NCBI GenBank assembly: GCA_001273385.1 | Contig: LFWW01000002.1 | Span: 62,001 to 126,000 of the forward strand | Direction of reading: 5' to 3' | Length of the DNA stretch: 64,000 nt | From: a miscellaneous Crenarchaeota group-6 archaeon AD8-1 | Lineage (GTDB): Archaea; Thermoproteota; Bathyarchaeia; Bathyarchaeales; Bathycorpusculaceae | Part shown: positions 47,551 to 55,700 of the stretch, piece by piece | How the letters are laid out: each line of letters begins with the position of its first letter | Numbering within the stretch: position 1 is the first letter of the stretch | Translations under genes and position numbers: made by a program | Notes under the pieces: model-generated | What the model saw: the letters and a program-made list of their open reading frames with translations, nothing else | Told to the model about the DNA's origin: nothing | Databases searched by the model: none

Positions 47551-47578
47551 GGTAACACCGATATTTCTATTGGAGTAA
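47551..47578 (-). promoter_or_regulatory. ORB-like element B (next to the cdc6 start)
   Basis: Read on the minus strand: CTCCAATAGAAATATCGGTG. It shares CCAATAGAAATA with element A. It lies 22 bp upstream of the cdc6 ATG, so Cdc6 bound here could also repress its own gene. Confidence 0.55.
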
Positions 47579-47672
47579 ATAAAGAATACAGTACAAAAAA
47601 ATTGTCTATAACCATAATTATTCAGAAAAAAAGGAAAAAAAATGGTAATTAAAAAAATATTGAAAAAATACA

Positions 47673-47700
47673 CTCACACACCAGAATTTCTTATGGAAAT
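47673..47700 (-). promoter_or_regulatory. ORB-like element C
   Basis: Read on the minus strand: TTCCATAAGAAATTCTGGTG, then TGTGAG. It keeps the TTCC-AGAAAT half and a GGTG in place of the G-run. Confidence 0.5.
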
Positions 47701-47714
47701 ATACTATAATGTTT

Positions 47715-47744
47715 GTGAACCCCTAATTTACTAGTATTGGAAAT
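47715..47744 (-). promoter_or_regulatory. ORB-like element D (weaker)
   Basis: Read on the minus strand: TTCCAATACTAGTAAATTAG, then GGGTTCAC. The TTCCAATA half and the GGGG run are kept, but the spacing between them is about three to four bases longer than in A and E. Confidence 0.4.
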
Positions 47745-47854
47745 ATACTCTGAAAGGTATGTAACTAAATTTATTTTATAATAATTATTGTAAAAGTTTT
47801 TAGATTAAAAATTTAGTTTTTTTCCTTTGATCTTTTTTTTCTATTATTGGGGTA

Positions 47855-47883
47855 TTTTTCGATAGGAAATCAAGGGGTGTCTG
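47855..47883 (+). promoter_or_regulatory. ORB-like element E (opposite orientation)
   Basis: Read on the plus strand: TTCGATAGGAAATCAAGGGG, then TGTC. It is the only plus-strand copy and faces element A across the AT-rich core. It shares GAAAT-AAGGGGTG with element A. Confidence 0.6.
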
Positions 47884-48003
47884 TGAAGATCGATGATTTT
47901 GATTGTATATTTCATATAATTTTTATAATATTTTTTTATAAAATTTTGGTTTTGTAGTAAACATTTATAATTTGCTAAAAAAAATTTTTTATTTTGTTTT
48001 TGG

Positions 48004-48021
48004 CTTCACATTTATGTGAAG
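48004..48021. repeat. Perfect inverted repeat inside the origin core
   Basis: CTTCACAT-TT-ATGTGAAG is a perfect 8-bp inverted repeat with a 2-base spacer, lying between the two inward-facing ORB-like elements. ATGTGAA recurs about 17 bp further on, and TTGTGAA occurs again near 48098, 48285 and 48299. It could be a dimer-binding site for one of the nearby winged-helix proteins. Confidence 0.5.
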
Positions 48022-48105
48022 TAACCTCTGTTTTAAATGTGAAAAACATGTAAATTTGATTATTTTATAAAAATTAGAGCTATTTTTAATCATTTTTTTG
48101 TGAAT

Positions 48106-48133
48106 GACCCACCCCTTTATTTCTATTGGAAAA
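48106..48133 (-). promoter_or_regulatory. ORB-like element A (best match)
   Basis: Read on the minus strand: TTCCAATAGAAATAAAGGGG, then TGGGTC. It shows the known archaeal ORB layout: a TTCCA-x-GAAA dyad half followed about three bases later by a G-run. Confidence 0.65.
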
Positions 48134-48329
48134 TTAAGCTGAAATTTTGAAATTCTATAAATTTTTTAAAATCAAAATTGCGAATATTGTGATTTTATAA
48201 TAATTATAATTTAAAATCATTTTTTAATTTTAAGCTATATTTGAATATTAAATTATTTTTATATTGACCATAACAGTTATAGGTTGTGAAAGGTTAAGAT
48301 TGTGAACGTAAAACCAGGTGTATATATTA

Positions 48330-48767
48330 ATGCCAGCTCGTAAAATGCGAGTTGAGTTGTTTGATAACGAAGGTAATAAATATACGATAGCCTTTGAAGG
48401 TCAAATTACTCGAGATAAAGCTATCAGATTACTAGATCTTGTTGAATTATTAGGTGGTATGCCTGGTGAAACTTCAACTAATCAACCTATTAACTCAATA
48501 GATCAAAATAATTTTTCAAGATTTGAAAAAGTTAAAATAATTATTCAGCAAAGATTTCCGTTAATTTGGTTTTCTTCCAAGGAGATACAATCAACTTATG
48601 AGCAAGAGTTGAAAGAACCTATCAGTCTAAGTACAGTTTCGACTTATTTAGCCAGAATGACAAAAAGAGGAATTCTTTTAAGATCAGGAAATTCAAACAA
48701 TTTAAAATATAAAATTGCACTTTTAAAGACTCAACCCATAATTGAATCTGGAATCAAATATCAATGA
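48330..48767 (+). CDS. Origin-adjacent winged-helix protein
   Basis: This 145-residue protein has a small N-terminal beta-rich domain (MRVELFDNEGNKYTIAFEG; ITRDKAIRLLDLVELLGGMP). A polar linker and a C-terminal winged helix follow (FSSKEIQSTYEQELKEPISL; VSTYLARMTKRGILLRSG). ATG 48330 has AGGTG at the right distance; a GTG at 48318 is less likely. The gene abuts the putative origin and reads away from it. Other archaea encode winged-helix initiators (WhiP/Cdt1-like) beside origins; whether this belongs there is unknown. Confidence 0.75.
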   Translation: MPARKMRVELFDNEGNKYTIAFEGQITRDKAIRLLDLVELLGGMPGETSTNQPINSIDQNNFSRFEKVKIIIQQRFPLIWFSSKEIQSTYEQELKEPISLSTVSTYLARMTKRGILLRSGNSNNLKYKIALLKTQPIIESGIKYQ

Positions 48768-48795
48768 TAAAAATTTCGATAAATTAAACACTAAA

Positions 48796-49497
48796 CTATT
48801 TTTTACTATTAAGTATGTTTTCCATTTCTTCTTTTATTTTATATTTAAAAGGAATTTTGCCTGTTTCTCTTTCCAAATAGCCATTATCATATAATTTTTT
48901 CATTAATCTTGCAGTATGCTCTCTACTTAGATTGATTCTGTTTTTTATTTCAGGAGCTGTTTTTCCTCCCTCACTTGAAAGCAATTCTAAAACTCTTATT
49001 TCAGTTTCAGTTACTGCAGACAATGCTCTTTCTCGTCTAATTGGAATTACTGTTTCACTTTTTATTTCTGGAATCTCTGTTAATTTAGTTAATTTTTCTT
49101 CCATTTTATCTATTCTGTTTATTAATGAACTGTTTGCTTCATCTAATTTTTGTATTTTACTTTCAATTAAAGAAGCCTTGGATTCAAAATTAAAAGAGCT
49201 TTGATCAACATTGTTGAGTTTTATTTTTAGTGGATTTATTATTTTTTCTAAATTTTCAACTCTTTTAATGCTATTTTCAATTTTAGATATACTTCCATCA
49301 ACTTTATATGCTACTAATTCTGTTCGTTTGGATTCTCTTTTTAATTCCCTATTGAAACTTAAGACGATGTTTTCTATTATATTCTTGGACTTATCGTATT
49401 CATTTCTTGCTTTTCGAATTTGCTTATAATATTTGATTGATGAAGTAACAATTATTGCTAATCCAGCGAATGTTAGGATTAGGGCTATTTCAATCAA
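48796..49497 (-). CDS. Membrane-anchored coiled-coil protein with C-terminal winged helix
   Basis: This 233-residue protein has one hydrophobic helix at the N-terminus (ALILTFAGLAIIVTSSI, residues about 5-21) followed by basic residues, which places the rest in the cytoplasm. Residues about 35-145 are a long charged coiled coil (KRVENLEKIINPLKIKLNNV; LINRIDKMEEKLTKLTEI). Residues about 160-225 are a winged helix (LSSEGGKTAPEIKNRINLSR; EHTARLMKKLYDNGYLERET). This is a membrane-tethered DNA-binding layout. The start is TTG with GAAGGAACAAA upstream. The gene lies 0.7 kb from the putative origin, and its upstream DNA holds a dense TGTGAT/ATCACA cluster. Confidence 0.8.
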   Translation of the reverse strand: MIEIALILTFAGLAIIVTSSIKYYKQIRKARNEYDKSKNIIENIVLSFNRELKRESKRTELVAYKVDGSISKIENSIKRVENLEKIINPLKIKLNNVDQSSFNFESKASLIESKIQKLDEANSSLINRIDKMEEKLTKLTEIPEIKSETVIPIRRERALSAVTETEIRVLELLSSEGGKTAPEIKNRINLSREHTARLMKKLYDNGYLERETGKIPFKYKIKEEMENILNSKK

Positions 49498-49509
49498 ATT
49501 TGTTCCTTC

Positions 49510-49767
49510 TGTGATGTTTGTGTGATAAAAGTTGTTGCATCACACATCACAGTTCGTTCTATGAGATATAAATTTTATGGTAATTATGAACATTTCAAAA
49601 TTATGATATCACAGATCACAGAAACAATTCTTTATTGAATTTATTTTATGTGATTTTTGTTCTTGATTATTTTAGCTTTAAATTGTAAAAATAAGCTTTT
49701 TTATAGCTTTATTTATAACTATCGTTTAATTAACTTTATTATCATAAATGTGATATGTGATGTCACA
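49510..49767. repeat. TGTGAT/ATCACA site cluster 1
   Basis: In 258 bp the word TGTGAT or its complement occurs at 49510, 49521, 49539, 49546, 49608, 49615, 49649, 49749 and 49756, and TGTCACA follows at 49761. Several copies are exactly 7 bp apart (49539/49546, 49608/49615, 49749/49756). The first four form an imperfect long inverted repeat around AAAAGTTGTTGC. The cluster fills the gap upstream of the membrane-anchored winged-helix gene. It looks like a multi-copy binding array for a dimeric protein. Confidence 0.6.
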
Positions 49768-50239
49768 ATATTTTATTTATAGGAGAAGAAAGGCGATTTA
49801 GGCTTATTTCAAGCTCTTCTCTTATAATTTCGATTATTTTTAGATTATCTTCAGACAATTTATTTGAAGAAGATTGAGAATAAGCTTCAATATAGTCTTG
49901 AAGTTTGCTGGCAATTTCAAGGTATGGGCTAAGACTAGCGGTTTCAAATATTCCTAAATAACTTAATAATAAAATCGTATATACTGATTTTATTACATTT
50001 TCTTTAGACTGTTTTAGAGTCCTATTAAAAGACCCGCGGCTTATTTTGGACTTTATTAATCTAAAATCGGCTTTTTCATCGTATTTTACTATTTTGCCAG
50101 TCAAATTGTCAGCTAAAACGTCAATTAGGAGAGTTTCAAGCTGTATTTTAGTCAATTGACAATTTTTAAATAGTATTTTAACAATAGGATCGTTTAAAGC
50201 ATTTTTTAAATAGGTTTGAACCTTGTCTTTTGTATTTAA
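49763..50239 (-). CDS. Conserved-looking helical protein, unknown, probable non-standard start
   Basis: The first standard start is TTG 50155, giving 130 residues (LETLLIDVLADNLTGKIV; SRGSFNRTLKQSKENVIKSV; LLLSYLGIFETASLSPYLEI). The frame continues upstream in good protein-like sequence (TKDKVQTYLKNALNDPIVKI) to a TTA codon at 50239. That codon sits 8 bases after a perfect AGGAGG (50248-50253). I therefore place the probable N-terminus there (158 residues). Either TTA serves as start or a TTG has been mutated or misread. The predicted fold is mostly helical, without membrane segments. It lies between the two TGTGAT clusters, with one more ATCACA at 50287 in its promoter. Confidence 0.65.
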   Translation of the reverse strand, partial: LNTKDKVQTYLKNALNDPIVKILFKNCQLTKIQLETLLIDVLADNLTGKIVKYDEKADFRLIKSKISRGSFNRTLKQSKENVIKSVYTILLLSYLGIFETASLSPYLEIASKLQDYIEAYSQSSSNKLSEDNLKIIEIIREELEISLNRLSSPINKIL

Positions 50240-50631
50240 ACTTAAATCCTCCTGATTAGGTAGAATGAATACGGTTTTGTATACTAATCACATTTCTAAC
50301 ACTATTAAAATACTTTTATTAGATAATTTTCAAAAACTTATTACAAAATACGTCATAATATTCTATTAAAAGTAAAAATAACTATAAATCAAGCTCTAAA
50401 TAGGAAAAAAACTAATAAAATTAAATAAAAATGAAATATACGCATTTATTTTAAATTTTTATTTCATTTTATTACTTTATTTTTTTTATTTTTAATTTTT
50501 ATTTAAATATTTTCGAAATGTCAATTTAAATAATCTTATTATTGAATATTGAATACTCTTCTGAAAATTCAGGAATAAGCTTTCAGATCTTTTACTCCTT
50601 TTTATTTTGCTATTTGATAATGATTATCTTT

Positions 50632-50726
50632 TGTGATTATAAAAAATCACGCGTGATTTAAAAAAAGCATGATATCACAGCTTATGTGATCTAACTGTGA
50701 TTTGATTTTTTGCATTTTAAATCACA
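50632..50726. repeat. TGTGAT/ATCACA site cluster 2
   Basis: Over 95 bp there are TGTGAT or ATCACA words at 50632, 50674, 50685, 50696 and 50721, plus a perfect 16-bp palindrome AAATCACGCGTGATTT (50644-50659). ATCACA-GCTTA-TGTGAT (50674-50690) is an inverted pair, and the copy at 50696 repeats 11 bp after 50685. The cluster lies just downstream of the nadE stop. It is about 390 bp from the start of the next gene, so it is not a normal promoter operator. The 340 bp between it and that gene is AT-rich with nothing else visible. Confidence 0.6.
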
Positions 50727-50728
50727 AA

Positions 50729-51520
50729 TCAAACATTGATTGTAATTGGTCCTTTTCTTTTATGTTCAGACCAAAACCATTTATCTCTAATTTTTTTAAC
50801 GTCATCTAATTCTAATTTTAAATCTTTAGAGATTTTATTAATTGACATTTTATGTTCTAAACCATATAAAATAAGATCAATTAATTCATAATTTAAACCA
50901 AGTTCGGATTCTGCAGATTGATTAATCCATAGATTTGGAGAAGGAGGTTTAAAGGCAATTTTTTCAGGAATTCCTAAATATAATGCTAATTTTTGAACTT
51001 GAGTTTTATATAAGCTCATTATCGGTGCAATGTCAGCTGCTCCATCTCCCCATTTTGTAAAATAACCTATCATAGTCTCTGATTTGTCAGAAGTTCCACA
51101 TACTAATTTGTTTAACTTATTTGCATAATAATAAAGAAAAATCATTCTAGTCCTAGCTTTTATGTTACCTTTTAACCTTTTATTTAAATTATTAACAAGC
51201 AGATTATTATAGAAATTTTGCAGTATTTTTGAGAGATCGTGTGTTTTCAATATTATATTAAATTTATCTGCAATTATTTTAGCATCTTTATTTTGCTTAA
51301 GACTATATGTTTCTTCTTCAGGGAGACATAATCCAATTACTTTATTGCTTCCTATAGCACTACACGCTAATGCTGCTACAACACTACTATCAACCCCTCC
51401 CGAAATTCCTAGAACAATACCATCAAAACCAAATTTTTCGATATATCCCTTAATAAAAAATCTAATTTTTTTCTCTACTTCAGGACACTTAATCTCTAAT
51501 AGTGTAGAATTTAATTTCAT
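50729..51520 (-). CDS. nadE: NH3-dependent NAD+ synthetase
   Basis: This 263-residue enzyme amidates nicotinic acid adenine dinucleotide. The P-loop GISGGVDSSVVAAL is at about residue 38. LVCGTSDKSETMIGYFTKWGDGAADI (about 137-162) forms the ATP and deamido-NAD site, and FKPPSPNLW follows (about 190). There is no glutaminase domain, so it uses free ammonia. It is divergent from elf1. Confidence 0.95.
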   Translation of the reverse strand: MKLNSTLLEIKCPEVEKKIRFFIKGYIEKFGFDGIVLGISGGVDSSVVAALACSAIGSNKVIGLCLPEEETYSLKQNKDAKIIADKFNIILKTHDLSKILQNFYNNLLVNNLNKRLKGNIKARTRMIFLYYYANKLNKLVCGTSDKSETMIGYFTKWGDGAADIAPIMSLYKTQVQKLALYLGIPEKIAFKPPSPNLWINQSAESELGLNYELIDLILYGLEHKMSINKISKDLKLELDDVKKIRDKWFWSEHKRKGPITINV

Positions 51521-51620
51521 ATTTTAACCAATATCCTCTAAAATTATTTTGGTCGGTAAGTATTTAAGAGAAATATCAAGTATAAAAAACTGCCAATCTG
51601 AACTCTTGGATGGATATAAA

Positions 51621-51887
51621 GTGGGACGAAAAAGAAAGAGGGTTGTTCATATTCCAAAAAAGCGTTTACCAAAATTTTTTTCCTGTCCTAAATGTGGTAA
51701 AGAAACAGTAGAAGTAAAAATTTCAAGAGATCAAGCGAATGCTACAGTAGGTTGTAGTAGTTGTGGATTAACTGAACTCTTTCCAATTAAAATAGCTCAA
51801 ACTGAAGTTGACATTTATTGTATGTTAACTGATAAGGTTTTTTCTTCTTCTAAAAAAATAGGAGAAGATAAGAAAGAAGATATTTAA
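51621..51887 (+). CDS. elf1: Elf1-like zinc-ribbon transcription elongation factor
   Basis: This protein of about 88 residues starts VGRKRKRVVHIPKKRLPK from a GTG with GGATG upstream. CPKCGKETVEVKI and CSSCGL provide the four zinc ligands, matching archaeal homologues of eukaryotic Elf1. An in-frame TTG at 51549 would add 24 residues that do not look like the family. It is 14 bp upstream of the GGGP synthase gene, with which it probably forms an operon. Confidence 0.85.
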   Translation: MGRKRKRVVHIPKKRLPKFFSCPKCGKETVEVKISRDQANATVGCSSCGLTELFPIKIAQTEVDIYCMLTDKVFSSSKKIGEDKKEDI

Positions 51888-51901
51888 TAAGAGGTTTTGT
51901 T

Positions 51902-52648
51902 GTGCTTGGAACAGTAGAGAAATATTTACTTGAAAAAATCAGAAACGAGAAATCTATTCATATTACCCTTGTGGATCCAGAAAAAATATCTTCCAAACAG
52001 GCATCTATTGTAGCTCAGAATTCTAGTCAGAGTGGAACTGCTGCTATTATGATAGGAGGTTCAACTTTCGTTTCACAAAATCATCTCAATTCAGTAGTAA
52101 GGTCTATTAAAGAGACGGTAGAAATTCCTGTAATTCTTTTTCCAAATAATATAACGGGAATAAATCAAAATGCAGATGCTATTTGGTTTATGTCTCTCCT
52201 CAATTCAGTTGATCCATATTTTTTAATGGGAGCTCAAATTTTAGGTGCTCCTTTAATTAAAAAACTGGATTTAGAACCCATTTCACTAGGTTACATAATT
52301 GTTGGTGAAGGTGGAACTGCTGGTATTATTGGTAAAGCTCTTCCTATCCCTTATTCTAAACCTGAACTTGCTGTAGCTCATGCTTTAGCTGGTCAATATT
52401 TAGGTATGCATTTTATTTATCTTGAAGGAGGGTCTGGTACTAAAACGCCTGTCCCCTCTAAAATTATTCGAGCAGTTAAAAATGTTCTAACGGTTCCTCT
52501 AATCGTGGGAGGGGGAATAAAAAATAAAGACCAGGCAATCGCTGCTGTTTCAGCAGGAGCTGATATTATAGTTACTGGAAACATTATCGAGAGAAATGAT
52601 GCTACTCAGAAGATGTCAGAAATTATTAATGAAATTCGTGGAAAATAA
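51902..52648 (+). CDS. Geranylgeranylglyceryl phosphate synthase
   Basis: This 248-residue TIM-barrel enzyme forms the first ether bond of archaeal membrane lipids from sn-glycerol-1-phosphate and geranylgeranyl diphosphate. It has HITLVDPEKI, IMIGGSTFVS, ILFPNNITGINQNADAIWFM, the YLEGGSGTKTPVP phosphate-site segment (about residue 178), and PLIVGGGIKNKDQA and IIVTGNIIE near the end. It starts at GTG. Confidence 0.95.
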   Translation: MLGTVEKYLLEKIRNEKSIHITLVDPEKISSKQASIVAQNSSQSGTAAIMIGGSTFVSQNHLNSVVRSIKETVEIPVILFPNNITGINQNADAIWFMSLLNSVDPYFLMGAQILGAPLIKKLDLEPISLGYIIVGEGGTAGIIGKALPIPYSKPELAVAHALAGQYLGMHFIYLEGGSGTKTPVPSKIIRAVKNVLTVPLIVGGGIKNKDQAIAAVSAGADIIVTGNIIERNDATQKMSEIINEIRGK

Positions 52649-52783
52649 TTTTTACAATGATTTTGAATTAAATACGCTTAACTGTCTTTGATTATAAGAG
52701 ATTTTTTCAATTTTTTTTACAGCAAATAAAAATAAACAGCTTAACAAAACATTTGAAGGGAGTCCTTTTATATGGGCAATAGT

Positions 52784-55700
52784 ATGAGTAACTATTACAA
52801 AAATTATATTCAAACACTAGAATCTGATATTAAAAAATTATATGATATTGCTATTATTGCCCGATCTAAAGGATTAGATCCTTCTTTAACCCCTGAATGT
52901 GTTATAGCAAAAGATATAGCGGATTTGGTTGAGGGTCTTATTGGTCCAAAAGGTGTTGCTAAAAGCATACGAAAATTAAATGCGATCTTTCAAAGAGAAG
53001 AAATTGCTTTTAAAATAGCTGAAGAAATAATTGAAGGTAAATTTGGAAAATTAAACCCTGAATCTTCCGCAGAGCAAGCTATTCGCACAGCTCTTGCAAT
53101 TTTTACCGAAGGTCTAACTGCAGCTCCTATACAAGGAATATCACAAGTAAAAATAAAAATAAATTCAGATCAGAGTGAATATTTAGCAATCTATTTTGCT
53201 GGACCTATTAGATCGGCAGGCGGAACTGATCAAGCTTTAACTCTTGTAGTTGGAGATTTTGTTAGACGGCTATTAGGTCTTGATAAATATAAACCAACAA
53301 CTGATGAAATTAATCGATTTGTAGAAGAATTAAGATTATACGAGAGAGCAGTAGGGCGATTCCAATATCATATACCTGATGAAGAGCTAAAACGAGCTCT
53401 TATTCTATTACCCGTTGAGGTTACCGGTACAGAATCAGATAAGGTCGAAGTATCTTCATATAGAAATTTACCAAGAATTGAAACTAATAATGTAAGAGGG
53501 GGTGCTCTTAGAGTTGTAAATGATGGCATAGTAGGTAGAGCTCCTAAAGTATTAGCAATAATAGAAAAACTTGGGTTTCAAGGTTGGGATTGGCTCAAGT
53601 CTTTTCAAATAAAATCAACAAAGAAATCTGCTGGATTCATGGATGATGTTATCGCAGGGAGGCCGATCTTTTCTTTTCCGTCTAGAATTGGTGGATTTAG
53701 ACTTAGATATGGTAGATCTAGAAATACTGGATTGGCTGCAGTAGGTATACACCCCTCAACAATGCTTGTTCTTGATAATTTTTTGGCTGGAGGAACTCAA
53801 TTGCGTTTACAACTTCCTGGAAAGGGAGGTGTAACTATGCCTGTAGACTATTTAGAACCTCCAATTGTATTACTAAAAGACGGATCAGTAGTTCAAGTAT
53901 TTGCTAAGGAATATATTAGGATAAAAGACAAAATTAAAAAAATTCTTTTTTTAGGAGATATTTTAATCAGCTATGGTGATTTTCTTTATACCCGAAAAAA
54001 CCTTTCCCCTTCTGGATATGTTGAAGAATGGTGGGTTAAAGATCTCAATTTAGCTATTGCTAAAAAACATAACGGAAGTATCAATAAGGCTAGTGCAAAA
54101 ATTAATTTTGATCCAAAGAGACTAGCTGATCTCCTTAATTATCCTTTTGAATATAAACCGACTTTTGAAGAAGCTAAATCTTTATCGGTTTATTTTAAAA
54201 TTCCATTACATCCATCTTTTATTTTTTATTGGTCAAATCTGACAAACATTGACGAAGTTCTATTACTCAGAGATTGGCTATTTGCCTCTAAAGTTTGCAA
54301 TATAACAAATAAAAAAAGTCTTATCGAAGGTTATTTCAACAAAAGAGTAAGTGACCTTCTCCAAAAAATATTTTTACCTTTCACTATTTATCAAGATAAA
54401 ATCCTAATTAAGGGAGAAACCGCTAAATCTTTTTGCCTAAATTTAGGCTATGCTTCAAGAAAAAAGGATTGTATTACCTCTACTTCTGTACTTAAATATC
54501 TTAACTCAATAACACAAATCAGAATAATGAATAAAGCACCAACTTATGTTGGTGCACGAATGGGGAGACCTGAAAAAGCGAAAAGACGAGAGATGCATCC
54601 TCTTGTGCATGTTCTATTTCCAGTTGGTTTAGCCGGTGGACCCAGAAGAGATTTAATCAAAGCATCAGAGCAAAGATCTGTTTTCATTAATCTTGGTACT
54701 CGTAAGTGCCCTGTGTGCAAAACATTTACACTCAAAATCATATGTAACAAATGTGGCACTAAAACTCTTAGTGAAACCATTTGTCCCCGTTGTGGAGCAA
54801 ATTTAAAATCATTTAATTGTCCAACATGTAAAATTAAAGGAGTATCATATCAACGACAAGCGGTTAATTTCAACTCACTGATTAAAACTGCATGCCAAAA
54901 GATTGGTACCAAGACTCCAAAAATCCTTAAAGGAGTTAAAGGACTAACAAATGAAGACAAGATGCCTGAAGCTCTAGAAAAAGGCATTTTACGTGCAAAA
55001 TATAATTTATCTGTTTATAAGGATGGAACCATCAGGTTTGATGCTACAAACGCTCCTTTAACTCATTTCAAACCCTCAGAAATTGGAATTGATATTGATA
55101 CCCTAAAAAGCCTTGGATATTCTTTTGATATAAATGGCGATTCTTTATTTAGTTCCAATCAAATAATTGAATTAAAAATCCAGGATATTGTTATTCCTAA
55201 AATTGCAGCTAAGTATTTTCTTCAGGTAGCAAATTTTATAGATGAATTACTAGCCAATGTTTATGATCTCAGAACTTTTTATAATGTAAAAAGAATTGAA
55301 GATTTAATCGGGCATTCTATTATGGGTTTAGCTCCCCATACTTGTGTTAGCGTTTTAGGTAGAATAATTGGTTTTACTGAATTAAATGTATGTTATGCTC
55401 ACCCAATTTGGCATTCTGCTAAGAGACGAGATTGTGATGGAGATGAAGATGCAATTTTATTGGCTTTAGATATTTTGTTAAACTTCTCTCGTTTTTATCT
55501 TCCTAATCAAATAGGTGGAATAATGGATGCCCCTTTATTACTTACTCCTTTCATTAACACTCAAGAGGTTCAAAGGCAAGCACACGATCTTGATGTAGAT
55601 AAAAACTACTCCGTTGAATTTTTTAATAAGACGTATGATCAATTAGATTCTAAAGTATTGAGCCCAATTATAGATCTTATCGGTCACAGGCTTGGAACTG

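Larger units (their letters stand above)
47530..48329. other. Probable replication origin (oriC)
   Basis: This 800-bp gene-free, very AT-rich stretch lies between the cdc6 start and a winged-helix gene. It contains five ORB-like sequences, four on the minus strand (47551, 47673, 47715, 48106) and one on the plus strand (47855). The 220 bp between the inward-facing pair at 47855 and 48106 is the most AT-rich part, with runs of T and A, and would serve as the unwinding element. Location next to cdc6, inverted ORBs and an AT-rich core are the established archaeal origin plan. Function is inferred. Confidence 0.75.

Noticed and set aside
47530-47673. N-terminal 48-residue extension of Cdc6
   Set aside because: The extension is hydrophobic, rich in Phe and Ile, not family-like, and covers ORB-like DNA. 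ATG 47529 gives the standard start.
47530-48329. AT-rich gap as merely the divergent promoters of cdc6 and the winged-helix gene
   Set aside because: The gap is 800 bp, far longer than needed, and carries several ordered ORB-like sequences; promoters may be present but do not explain it.
49510-50726. TGTGAT/ATCACA words as bacterial CRP sites
   Set aside because: The CRP layout needs TGTGA-six bases-TCACA. Here the copies are mostly in tandem 7 or 11 bp apart or in inverted order with other spacing, and no CRP-type gene is present in this archaeal window.
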